Below, one piece after another: positions 34,672 through 46,132 of a stretch of DNA of 58,935 bases; within the stretch, counting starts at the first letter, position 1, and every line of letters starts with the position of its first letter. This DNA is from Paramacrobiotus richtersi (taxonomy: Eukaryota > Tardigrada > Eutardigrada > Parachela > Macrobiotidae), in NCBI GenBank assembly GCA_034698045.1, contig JAQGAU010000020.1, positions 1 to 58,935 on the forward strand, in the 5' to 3' direction. Under the pieces are notes generated by a model. The model did not search any database, was not told the DNA's origin, and saw nothing but the letters and a program-made list of their open reading frames with translations. The translations under genes were made by a program, and so were the position numbers.

Positions 34672-35164
34672 AGTTATACGTATTTTATGAATATACAACC
34701 TACAATGAGCAGTAGTCAGTTTCGTGCGATTATTGCAAGTTTGAGCATGAAAACGGATGAAACTTTCATGCAGCTAATGATAAAAAATTTAATATGATCA
34801 ACTTGCTTAGCATTGTTGGATGACTAAGACACATGCATATGATAGCGCAATGGGCTTACCGCGAACGGGCACATGGAAGTGCGTGTGGGCACTTTATCTC
34901 AACGTGCCTGCTAGAACAGAAAACACACAAAGCACACGCACACGTGTGCGTCATACTTAAAAAGAAAAGGCAAGAAAACATCCACGCAATGAATAAAAAG
35001 CTTTTCAGGTTGAAACCGCTGTTTAACTACACTAATTTCTCAATAAATCGAAACGATAGCTTACTTTTGTTTAAGAATTAAGTCCAGGAAAGTCGCCAAA
35101 GGGCCGCCTTGACAGCACTGCGATTAACATAATTTTCTGCCACCAGATGACATTCATTCCATAA
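34672..35164. other. Intergenic, upstream of the F-box gene
   Basis: No exon is seen. There are CACAC/GTGTG stretches near 34.86-34.95 kb. Promoter elements could lie in 34.68-34.80 kb but none is distinctive. Confidence 0.45.
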
Positions 35165-35970
35165 GCGAACCATATTTGATACAATCTATCTGGCAACAAC
35201 TGGCAAGACCAAGGAAGAAGCAGGCAGGAAGATCAACAAAGCGCTGGAACATGTTGGTCAGGTTATGCAAGAAAACTTGCTTCACGTTAATCCAAAGAAA
35301 TGCTCAGCCATGTACCTGTGCACCGAACGGAATGGCCGAGCGGAGCCGACAGTCAGTATCAATGGAGAAATGGTGAAGATTGAAAAGGCCGTTCGATATT
35401 TGGGGGTGAAAATCGACAAACATCTGAAGTGGACGGATTAGTTCAGGCAAGTCCAGCGGAAGGGGACCTTCGGAACTGTCATGATCAACCGGCCGAAGAA
35501 ATGGATAACTATATCACAGCGCAGGGGTCTTTAACCATGCTTGTTTCGGGACACATCTGGTGAACTGTTCATCGGTATGGTCCACAGCGTCTTTGGCTCG
35601 GCGTTATAAACCTGCCAGTTTGCAGCGTAAAGCTTTGCGTGCTATCGCTAACAGTAACTACAAGCAACTGGTTACACTGGACTGTATCAGCGGTTAGGCA
35701 TTATGCCTATTTTCGACCGATGGCGGCAGGGCGATGCGGTGTGGCTGTTCGAACTGTAGAACAAGAGCGCTTTTCCCCTCCCGGACCTTCTGGACATGAT
35801 CAAGGTGACGGATAACACCACCCACAACAATTTGAGACGACCAGACCAAATTAACGCACGAACCGAGAAGAAAATCGGTGAATCCACGACGGAAATGCGC
35901 CTGAAAATTCTCAAAAAGAGAAAATTCGCAAATTTAATGGAGAGATTCTGTCTGCTGGATCTGTGACCGT
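35165..35970 (+). pseudogene. Non-LTR retrotransposon reverse transcriptase fragment
   Basis: In one frame, DTIYLATTGKTKEEAGRKIN, HVNPKKCSAMYL, INGEMVKIEKAVRYLGVKID and HLKWTD reproduce the palm and thumb of a jockey/CR1-type reverse transcriptase, just after the catalytic YADD, of which only the last part remains. A TAG interrupts at about 35438. Further 3', shifted frames give RKALRAIANSNYK and LGIMPIFDRW, as in the C-terminus of such ORF2 proteins. It is a dead, 5'-truncated insertion. Confidence 0.8.
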
Positions 35971-36355
35971 GTTCAAGCTTATGCTTAGATCGAACTGTTG
36001 ATCTGTCGTAATGTGGTATTTTTTATACATTAGCCTTACTGTTGAACAGTAACCGTTTGGTTTAGGAGAGTCTAAAGTTGCACAGATTTCTGTCCACCAC
36101 TTATGATGTCTCCAAGGGCAGAGACGAGAGGGAAGATCAGTCTATACATGAAAACTGTGCACACTGTACCGGATACGTCCGTACGTGATTTGGGTACACG
36201 CGAGCGTAACAAACTTTATAATGTGGACGTAGGCCATGGCTTCCTATATACGGGTCATAAAAACAATTGCAGTGTCCAACTGGCCGGCCATGCGACTCGT
36301 CAAAATACTAGCCAATGAAAAGTATATGATGGACTATAACACTGCACCGCGCAGA
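35971..36355. other. No gene seen
   Basis: An open frame at 36103-36318 has no homology. Confidence 0.5.
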
Positions 36356-36661
36356 TCAGGAATCCGCATCTAGGATGTCAGTCTGAGGTCGGTTGCAGCG
36401 GCTCTCGACAGTCTCGGGGTGGCTCACAACAATCTGGATGCAAAAGGCAAAGACTTCGCAAAACTTATCTTCACGGGGTTTGTGGTTTAGGCGCACGAAG
36501 GAAGCCAGAATAGTGCGTCGATAATCAGGAGGGACCAACGAATAAAGCGGTGTTCCAGCACCCTCGGAAAATTCGACCGAAAATGGCGGTGACCCCAAAA
36601 CGTTTCTGGTAGCTTTGCTCGGTAGTGCCTTAACCGAAATTTCCTCATTTTTACTTGGCAT
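36356..36661 (-). CDS. Hypothetical protein, about 101 residues
   Basis: An ATG frame begins MPSKNEEISVKALPSKATRN and runs to a stop after ETVESRCNRPQTDILDADS. The middle (SPPFSVEFSEGAGTPLYSLV, then YRRTILASFVRLNHK) looks coding. The frame stays open upstream of the ATG to about 36709, so it may be an internal exon. Family unknown. Confidence 0.4.
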   Translation of the reverse strand: MPSKNEEISVKALPSKATRNVLGSPPFSVEFSEGAGTPLYSLVPPDYRRTILASFVRLNHKPREDKFCEVFAFCIQIVVSHPETVESRCNRPQTDILDADS

Positions 36662-37105
36662 TGTTTGTTTTGCTTCATCTGACTGGGAATAAAAAGCCGC
36701 ATGGGCCAATCCAGTACTTGAAATATAGGACGACAGACTTTGAAATCATCGATTTGGCGTCGCTTAAGTGGAAAATAATGCCGCTTCGCTATGAGCATAA
36801 TAAAATACGCCCATATACCTGTTGACACCTGCACTGACACTGGCAAACGATATTATCTTATTTCTCAAATGTCGCAGATATTTTGTTTGGACTTTGGCGA
36901 CATGAATTTTGTAAAGATATTATTAGTAAATGGACCTTTTATGATTGTTAAAGGTTGCACTTTTCCGCTGTAGATTTCTTGGCATTAATCAGTACGACAT
37001 TGAATCACAAATCACCTTAAACCATGAACAGCCAATGCAAACGTACGTTTTCATCTAAATTTTCATATAATGCAATACGACGTCTATTCGACCGGGCACT
37101 TCAGT
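36662..37105. other. No gene seen
   Basis: A/T-rich intergenic DNA between a hypothetical frame and the 3' end of the first protease. Confidence 0.45.
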
Positions 37106-40100
37106 TCAGAATGCTACAGATTGACATAACAAAAAAACAGCGACAAGATATGAACAATCGCTTCTTTCCTGTGCAGCTGAGGTAACCAAGAATTCCTTCG
37201 GAATGAGTGCGTAGATCGTATCGTTCTCATGTGTTAAATGGGCCACACCCGCGTCATCTTCCCAGTCGCGAATAAGCGGCGTAGTGGAGACAGGCACTGT
37301 CCGGTCAGCCCACCATCCCAGAAAGCTCTGTGAGAACAATGTCTCCACGATGAACGGCATCGACCAGGTCAGCTTATGGAAGACACTTGGCGCTTGTTCA
37401 CAGCCCCTGTGAAATAAAAGTAGTTATCGGTTGAAACCCTGTCTCCAACTGCAGACGGATGATGTATAAACTCCTCTGTAAAGGCTGGCTTTTCTGCTAC
37501 TGACAGAATCCAACGAGTGCTTGCTTTCACGCGTTAGAAACCCCATTTTTTGTTGCTATTTATTGTTAAAGGCCACGCCGCTGCAGATTTGGGCGCAATG
37601 CCGACTGCCGAGTGTTACGGCGCGCCTGAATGAGCGAGATAAAATACGGATGCTTTAACACACATCGTTACAAAACCCGTACCAGTCAAAGCCAATAAAC
37701 AGGTCGCCGTAGACGACAATGTTGAGCTTGCACATAAACAGATCGGCAATTCTCATGAAGTGCCCATGGAACTGATTTACTTTGCAAGGCTATAAAGGTA
37801 ATTCACAAAAATTACCAGATTTTTCTGTCAAGACAGAAGGTTTAAAAACACGTCTGGACAAAACCGTGTTGTACACCTTCAGGCTTCAGTGGGCCGCGCT
37901 GCGATAGTCAGATGATTGCATGAAACCACAAACCCACCGCCCAAGTGGCGTCACTTCCGTTACGGGTAATGCAAAGCAGGCTACCTGGGTGGCTACCTGC
38001 AGAAGGCTGCCAACTTATTCATTCTATCGTATTGGTAGTCTTCTGCAGGAAGCCAGCCAGAGCCTACTTGTAACGGATGGGATGCCATTTGGGCGGTGGG
38101 TTTGTTATGGTTTTATGTGATCATCTGACTATAGCAGCGCGGCCCACTCACGGCGTACACCACGGTTTTGTCCAGATGCGTTTTTAAACCTTCTGTCTTG
38201 ATATAAAAATTTGGTAATTTTTGTGAAATACCTTATTACCTTTATAGCTTTGCAGTTTGCGCAATTGAATGAATTGATGGAAAAGAAACGAAGTGAATCG
38301 GTTCAATGGGCACTTCATGAAAATTGCCGATTTGTTTGAGTGTAAACTTAACATTGCCGTCTACGGCGATCTGTTTATTGGCTTTTACTGGTTGTTGTTT
38401 TTGTCCACCAGCGATGTTCTTGAGAAAAGAATAGATCCTTTGTCACGCTTTACTTACACCTTTCTGTTTGCGGCTGACGTTACTCCAAACTGATACCACC
38501 GTGATGTGCCGGGTGGCAATGCTCTTTCACAAATAAACGGTCCGCCACTGTCTCCAAAACATCTGGAAAGGTGAAATTGAAAGCTGACAGTTCTTGTACA
38601 GATCTGTACAAGAGATGCTGGTGAGAGAATTGGAAACAGTGTTCGGTAGAGTTAGCAACAGCGCATAGTCTGCACAACCAGTGTCATACAGCAGCTACGA
38701 TTCGACCGCGTTTCGCTAAGGTAAGTACACATTTTTCAATCATTCTGTTCATGCAATAACGGGTGGCGCTAATTTTTCGTCCCTCTGCGCGAACTTGCAT
38801 AACTTCCGCCCACGAAATGCATTTCCCATGGTTTGAACGTTCCTTTGTAGACAAACTACCTGATTATAGTTTTGCCATACAAAGTTGTTTCAGAAGTACG
38901 AAGTAACTATGGAAACAATTTTTACTGAAATCGACCAAAACTAGATGCTGTCCGAAAAATCACGGTTTTGCGTTATCTGTCGGTGTAACATCCCTGACCA
39001 AGAGTAAATCTGCAAATGCGATACAGTTCGAAAGAGCATTCCTTTCTCTATCGAACCGTGTGCATATCTGCGTCTTACGATAAAAAGCAAATCAGAGCCT
39101 GCTGGTGATATCTCCTCTGCTATTTCGGAATTCTCATGACGATCCCATCCGCGGCTGTAGAGTCGGAGAGTGTAAACCTAGCAGATTTCTGGTCGGGTGT
39201 CATCATTCTGAGCTGATTTAAGTTTTGCGTATACTACATCGACTAGTGTGCTGAAATTAAACAGACAGACCCATTTTATATCGTCCCCACGAAAGTAGTA
39301 TTATTTGCCCCGAGAACAGAAAAGTTGTCAAATAATAAAAGTGATAAATTAAGGAAATAGTGCAAAAGCTCTGGCTTGTTTGTAAGTTCCCCTTAACGAA
39401 CCAGTATGTATCTTATATCTGCAACGAAACACGGACAGTTACTTGTCATAGTGATGAAAATACCCACGCCGAATTCTTCAGATGGCCAGGGAGTAGTGTG
39501 ACCTTTCTTCTTAAGGGTAGGGGACACGCAAAAAAAGTGCTAGCTTCTGTCAGGGCTGCGTCTCACGTGACCTTTACAATTTACCGGAATTCTTTAACAC
39601 CGCTTTTGAAAAGAATGAACTGCTCTTCAAAATGAACCATCGCAGGATGGTGAGCGATTACTGGCTCTGGAGATATTGTGTGCGGAAACTTGGGACAAAA
39701 TTTAAGCGCCACACGGTAATTGATTAGTTCACTGCTTTGCTTCACGTTTTGTTTTAACTGCTTACGCGTTATCCTGTCCCCCTTGAAAAACGCACAGAAC
39801 GTCCAGGCCGGTTTTGTAGTGTTTTGTGCACGTCTGACGTCCGATATACGCTACACGAGCATGCTTCAAGCCGACACTCTCGACATCATGCGTTTGATTC
39901 TGGACTCCGCAACCCGCAACATAACACCAGTCACCGGCCAACGGAGCCAGATTTGATCGTGGCAGACATACAGCTTGCACGCCATCTTTGGCTAACGGCA
40001 AGTCCTGGAAAGCAGCAGCGTAATCGGAAATTTGGTCCACTAAACATAATGCTTTCAGGAATGTAGAAGTGCTAAGCCGAAACTTCTAAAAACTGATCCA

Positions 40101-41904
40101 AGTTGCAGATGCAGATACATATTGGCGCAACACTAACACACAGATGTGTTCTAGTTACGTATCTGTCTGTCGGCTAACCGACGCAATACTTCAGATAGTT
40201 GTTCTCTCAGAATTATACTCGCACTTTCTCAAGAAGTATCACCGCCACATCGTTCGTGAAGGGACGCGTTTTCAGATAGAGTGGATGTTCGAATACTTTG
40301 ATTGCTTTAAAACTATAACCCGCTTCCGCGGATGCGGTACAACGCTGTGGCAAGATCTTCGCATACAGATCTGTCGGCCTACAAGCAAAGCAAAATTCCT
40401 TGTTTAAATGGCGAACTTTGATGCTACTTACTGAACGTCTTGGACACAGTGAGCGGCAGTCAGGACCCATCGAGGAGCAATCTGAAATGTGTTAATTTAG
40501 ATGACACTGATTAGCGGGTATTTGGTCACAAAGAAAATGGTTAGGGAACATGCGCTGACTTACCACAGTTCCTCCACAAAAACTATTGTTTGCTAGGTTG
40601 ACCAGCATGATATACCAAGGCCAGCTGGAAGCTGCAGCCTGTAAAAATGGTAAGCGGTTATGGTCTGAAGAGTTTGTGTTATATTCCGCTTTGGCGGTAG
40701 AGTAAAACAGGAAGAACGGGCGCTTTGGGATCTTGTTCTTTAAAGCGTTTGGCGTTATATCGCCAGCAATCATTCAGCTTTGAAAAGATAAGTTGCATAC
40801 AGGCTTTCCACCAATGATCCTTAAGTTCGCTTGACCACTATCGATGGGAAGTTGGGCTTGACCGCAGTCAGTGGTGCAAATTTCATCTTCACCCTCTGGA
40901 CAATCGCGTTTGCCTACCGCCCAAGAACACCGGTCGGCAACAAACGAGAACCGCTAATCAAGCCTGTGGGCAATAACTCACCGTCGCAGATTGCTTCCTG
41001 TGGGAAACATTTATTCCGATCTGACGGGCAATGAAAGTCTAACAAGCCGCACGGCGTTCCTGCAGTCAGCATAAATGGGTGCGAACGTTGTGAGGAATTA
41101 GCAGAGCGTTCTTACGAGCGATTTCCAGTGTCCATGAGTCTGCTTGGGTGGGTTTTACAGCCCATAATGTAAACAATATCAGCTGGAACGAAGTGCAACA
41201 TTGAAATGGTTTATTTACGTACAAAAAGGTGGATAATAATATACATTGCAGCGTTGGGCTCTCCTAAACACAACAATATCGTACTTGGGAAATGCTGCTT
41301 TCTTTGCCTATGACATCACAATAGGAAAGACCTCATTCAGCTGTACCTACCACGGTATCGCTGTAAGATGCCACATCAATTTGGTCGTCTTCACAAAAGC
41401 TCGTTAAGAGTGGTTCCCTTGGTTTATCTGTCAATATTCAAATATACAGTATACCATGATAGAACAGGCTCTAATGTGTTCCCGTACAGTTTTCGTCATA
41501 GATCGCCAAATAGATATTTAAATCAACATCCAAACAGATTGGATGCAGGACGTCGCCTTTCGCGCTTTGTGGTAGGCTCGATGCTTTCCCTTGAATCTGT
41601 ATATACTGGCGTAAGCCCGATTAAAAAACAGACAGGATTATTTAGTCCGTGGCACCTGCACTGCCTGTCCGCTTCCCACGACGCGGAAAACCACAAGTTC
41701 TCTCTCCATGTTCAAACGCTGGTTCCCCCAAGACAACACAAGGTTCTTGAATTGTAGTGTGCGTTTTGGATTATCTGGTGTCAACGTAATGTTGTAATAA
41801 ACAACACTGCCTGGAAGAGCTCGATTTGTGGGACCCGGAACCCCTGCTTCCAGGAGAGGAACTTGAAACATGCTGCAGGTGAATAGTACAGAGAGAATAC
41901 GCAT
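37106..41904 (-). CDS. CUB-LDLa-trypsin serine protease 1, complete
   Basis: Twelve exons join in phase to 540 residues: 41904..41656, 41596..41488, 41427..41351, 41182..41116, 41059..40982, 40913..40801, 40638..40564, 40481..40432, 40378..40219, 40004..39766, 38562..38458 and 37406..37106. In order: signal peptide MRILSVLFTCSMF; a CUB-like domain with IYLAIYDEN and EPLLTSFCEDDQ; one LDL-receptor class A repeat split by an intron (CPSDRNKC, ICDG, CPEGEDEIC); activation site RIIGG; then the S1 protease with LTAAHC (His), NDVAVILL (Asp) and CFGDSGGPF (Ser). The C-terminus ends in a hydrophobic segment, SYLVAVFLLCQSVAF, suggesting a membrane or lipid anchor. It is probably a surface or secreted zymogen. 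Intron 11 contains a fold-back element. Confidence 0.9.
37671..38405. repeat. Long inverted repeat (fold-back element) in a protease intron
   Basis: The arms of about 330 bp (about 37671-38010 and 38040-38405) mirror each other: AGCCAATAAACAGGTCGCC, CACAAAAATTACCA, AAGACAGAAGGTTTAAAAAC and CCCACCGCCCAA each return in reverse complement. The right arm has a small insertion (GAATTGATGG area). It lies in intron 11 of protease 1. A solo arm fragment is at 13.26 kb, so this is a mobile family, probably a MITE. Confidence 0.85.
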
Positions 41905-42219
41905 TCTTATGCGTCTCGTTAATGTGTGGCGTCAGAATCATAATTATTACAGTTGTTACTTATTACTGATCACTACTATGTATGAAATTCTATTGTTTTC
42001 ACATGCTTAAAGGCATTTTTGTTTGATTGGCTGTAGAAACGTGGGCCAGGCTGTTATTTCGAAACGATGTGATGTATTCTGTTTCCTTATGCACTCTTAG
42101 CAACAACCTGTACTAAACAACGACGCAAGTGAGAAGTTCGTTCCACAGCTGTTTGTACACCATGTTACCGTCTCTTCATGTGTATTGCGTTCCCTATGTT
42201 TCACAAATGAAGATAAACC

Positions 42220-45200
42220 TTATCTCAGCAGCATTCGAATCACTATAGAGGTCAAAACAAGGAATGCTGCAATACACTTTGAATACACCATGTTACTACC
42301 GCTAGGTAAACTTGGAGCTGATAATACTCGAAGTGTATCGTCATTAGTTTCATTAGAAAACTGAGGAATAATACCCCGTGATTCGGTTAATCGAGCCACT
42401 TTGGTCTCATCGTCCCACTCGCGGATCATGGGTCCAATGGGAGCGGGGACGGTCCGGTTGGTCCACCACCCCACGAACCCTTCGGCATAGAGTGTTTCCA
42501 CGATGAACGGCATCGACCACTTGACTTTGAAATAACCACTGGCTGCTTGTTCGCACCGTCTGTAAACATGCCATGAGAAAATTTTAAAACTGCAGTAACC
42601 GTTGAAACCGCTTTAAAAGACTGCTGCAATTCTTGTAGTGGTTTAAAAGTTTAAACATCTGCTTATTCGAACTTTCTCGAAGGAATACAGTGAAGCGCAG
42701 CAAAGCCGTTTTGCTGATCAGACCATCGTAATGTTTGTTAGGACTTCTTAATTAACTGCACTTAATTAATTAAGGAGGCCCTTTACGAATCATTTTGCAT
42801 GTCTTGGCTGATTTTGGGCTTTTGAAGCGTACTGACAGTAAGTGCTGACCAGTATGGTTAATCGACTGATCGCTTACTTTCCATCCCATCCGAAAGATGT
42901 TACTCCAAACTGATGCCATTGTTTCGTTCCATCGGAGGATGGTTTCTCGCATACGAATGGCCCACCACTGTCACCGAAACATCTACGGTACACCGGGAAT
43001 CGCGGTTAATACTCGACATTCTTTCTCTGGATGATAACAGTGGATCTGAATGTTTAATGTGTTTAAACTAGACTTTTGTCGTTATCATGCCATGGGCCTT
43101 TTACGTGGCACGAAGACTTACGAGCCGTCTATACCGTCTCCATAGAGGCACAAGATATCGGGATGCGGCCGCCAACGGCACGTTCGTCCCATCGAAACCA
43201 GACGGGCTTGTTTCAAACCCACACTAGCCGTGTCTGGATGGGTTTGATTCTGGGCTCCACAGCCCGTTACGTAACACGCCTCGCCAGCTAACGGACCCAT
43301 GTTGGGACGGGGCAGGCATATGGCCTGCACTCCATCCTCGGATAATCCCAGATCCTGTTCAATGGATTACCGTTACTGCGGACAGGGGAGACGTACACAC
43401 AAAATCGTACACTTTCAAGCAGCACCAGAGCCATATCGTAGTTGAAGCCCTCCGCTTTCTGATACAATGGATGAGAGAATATTTTCACGGCGGTGGCACG
43501 AGGGAACTCTTTCCGCAGGGAATTTGCGCAGTCTTGTGGTAATACGGTTATGGTGATATTCGAGGGCCTACAGAGCAGACACTATTTAGACCGTTATAAA
43601 CCACACGTACATCAGCCATTTTTTTGGCACATGCAGAAAAAGCAAATCAAATTTATTCTTACTGTCAAAACGGTCGCCTTAGACCTTCGGGCTTCAGTTG
43701 ACCGACCTTAACTGAATGCAGCTTCTACTTCAACTGTTGGTGACGTAGAGGTGCATTCAGTTGAGGTTCGTTACGAAACTGCAATATGCTTTGTGAGTTT
43801 CATTTCATTTTGCAATCTTCCGCAATATTTTGCGAACATATTACGGGCAAGCTTTGTACGTAGCCACAAGCAACTTCCGCCTCGCCGTAAAGGCAGTGTG
43901 CAGCTGTAAGGACCCAGCGTGGTGCAATCTGCAAAGGCAATGCGAATTGAATGACAAAATATGTGATCACCCGGTCTCTGCTAAAGTACACAATAAACGG
44001 ACCATTTACCACAGTGGCACCACATGCCGCTCCAGCGCCACTGTTGTAGAGATAAAGATGCCACGGCCAGCTCTTAGCTGAAGCCTGTCACAGGCAGTTT
44101 GGTTAATCATGCTGAAAGCGCCTCCAAAGTAGGCTTATCGCATACCGGCCGTCCGCCTATGATTCGCAGGTTTTCCTGACTATTAAACGGAACCTGAGGT
44201 CTCCCGCATTCCGTAGTGCAAATCTCATCCTCACCCTCGGGGCAGTCTGGTTTCCCTGTAGAGAACAAAGGCAACTGCTTCTTTGCGCTGATGCATCGTG
44301 TGCGACCCATGCTCAAGGACAACAGCGTAACCGACTTCGAAAAGGTCATGACGTGCTAGTTAGCTGCATTAGTGTTAAAACAGTACCGTCGCAAATCTTT
44401 TCAAATGGAATGCATTGGGTTTTCTCGGATGGACAGCGAAGGTCGGCCTTTCCACACGGCACTCCTGCAAGGAAACGGCCGAATCGCTGCAGAATGCATT
44501 TGAGCCGGGTTCCGAATTAGTCTTACGTGTAACCTGCAGACTCCAAGAATCGGATGCAGTAGGCATCACGTACCATAGCTGAATGAGTATGACCTGCAAC
44601 GATACAGTAGTTGCACCCAGAACTGTTGCTGCCAAGTAGTATATGCTGATTGACTTTTCTTGTCACCGCATCCCACAAGTCACAATATCAAGTATGTATA
44701 GTAAATAATATATTAAACTCTTCCGAGTTCTTTGATCGAGTGCATGTAATGGGAACTATGCCTTTGTCGACGATCACAAACGACTAACTAGACCTTACCA
44801 TAATTCCTTACTTTGCACTCACTATAACATCACTGTATGAACGCAGATCGAAGGGCTTTTGTTGGCAGATATTTTGCAGAAGGGGTCTCCACGAAGGATC
44901 TGCCAATAATCCATATAAAACTGGTAGTTGCCTGACAAATTCTCACTGGAAACCTAGGCTCTTTCCGTACATCTGCCGTCGTAGATTGCGAGATAATGTT
45001 CCAAGCAGTTTGACTGCGATGCATTCGCATTAATTGTACTTCGTGGAAGACTGGAAGCGATTCCTTGAATCTACAGAATCACTTCCTGTTTAAGGATCAG
45101 GCAAAAGGAACACAACCATAAAGGGTTCCTCACCTGGAGAGCTTCTCCGTCTGCATCCACACGGATAGCCAAATACTGGCGCTTGAATGAGAAACGCGTA

Positions 45201-45403
45201 TCCCCCAAAGAGAGCATAAGGTTGTTATACTGGAAGGTTAACTGTGGGTTTTTGGCAGTTAAAGTGATATTTTTCGTGACGAAATCCCCGGGAAATCCCC
45301 CTTGGTACACGGGTGGGGGTGTTGTCGAATCTTGACAGAGAACTTGTGGAGTACGAGTACTTTGTGTGAATAAGCTTATGACAACTGCGCATAGCCAATT
45401 CAT
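42220..45403 (-). CDS. CUB-LDLa-trypsin serine protease 2
   Basis: This is the tandem paralogue of protease 1. Exons: 45403..45134, 45070..44971, 44899..44823, 44593..44527, 44464..44387, 44255..44146, 44084..44010, 43928 onward (His exon), 43567..43411, 43354..43122, 42982..42878 and 42559..42220. Several have exactly the sizes of their partners (77, 67, 78, 75 and 105 nt). Features are signal peptide MNWLCAVVISLF, CUB IQGIASSLPRS with LEHYLAIYDGR, LDLa CPSEKTQC/CPEGEDEIC, activation RIIGG, LTAAHC, YDMALVLL, CFGDSGGPF and a C-terminal hydrophobic IAAFLVLTSIVIRMLL anchor. The junction between the His and Asp exons is not settled: the partner's phase-2 donor is missing, though phase-0 alternatives exist. 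The catalytic triad is present. Confidence 0.85.
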
Positions 45404-45718
45404 ATTGGCGAAATATGCTTGCTAGTACTTTTGCCTTGATTATGGTAAACTTTTGCTTTTCAGGCTTTAGCGATGCTTTGTTGTGGTTTTCTCTATCACG
45501 TTGCACAGTTCACTGAATTTGTGCAAATCGCTTGCTTAGCAACAGTACTTTCTATCCGTACAAAATTATGTTTTTTTGCTGCTCTCTGCGGAAAAACGAA
45601 AAAGGAAAGGTCACCAAAGGAAAGCGGACAGTTGCTGGGTTATTTTCGGACGTACCGATGTTTTCGAGACAGAAGGGAAGACTAACTGCGCTACTTACAG
45701 ACGGTTGTCACCATCACT
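45404..45718. other. Upstream flank of protease 2, no gene
   Basis: Nothing recognisable. Overlapping short frames only. Confidence 0.5.
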
Positions 45719-46132
45719 TGTAACCGGCAATTATGTCCTCCTCCGCCAAAATGTCCCCCCGGATCCGGAATAATTGCTCTATCCGGATATTATTTCCCGG
45801 CAAGGATGTCCCCCCTCCAGAACGTGTTCTCCCGTTTCGCTGATCCGATTTCGTCCGACTTTTTGTTCCGGCAATAATGTCGCCCGGGAACCAAAATGTG
45901 TATTTCGTGGGAAATTTTGACCGGGTCTGTTTCTACTGCTCTGGCGGGCACGTAAAACAAAGCCGTAAATATTATCCGCGGGGCAGAGTGTCTGTTCTGG
46001 GGGAACACTATTGCCGGTGAAAAATATCCGGGGCTAAGAACACGAGAAACTAGATGCTGTTCCACAGTGGGGACATTATTGCCGGACCGGCGGGACATTT
46101 TGGCGGAGGGGGACATTATTGCCGGTTACAAC
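45719..46132. mobile_element. Small TIR element (about 410 bp)
   Basis: The left end GTAACCGGCAATTATGTCC is the inverted partner of the right end GGACATTATTGCCGGTTAC. Pairing continues through CTCCGCCAAAATGTCCC. Inside, GGCAATAATGTC(C/G)CCCGG recurs in both orientations. No coding capacity and no clear target duplication. Confidence 0.7.
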
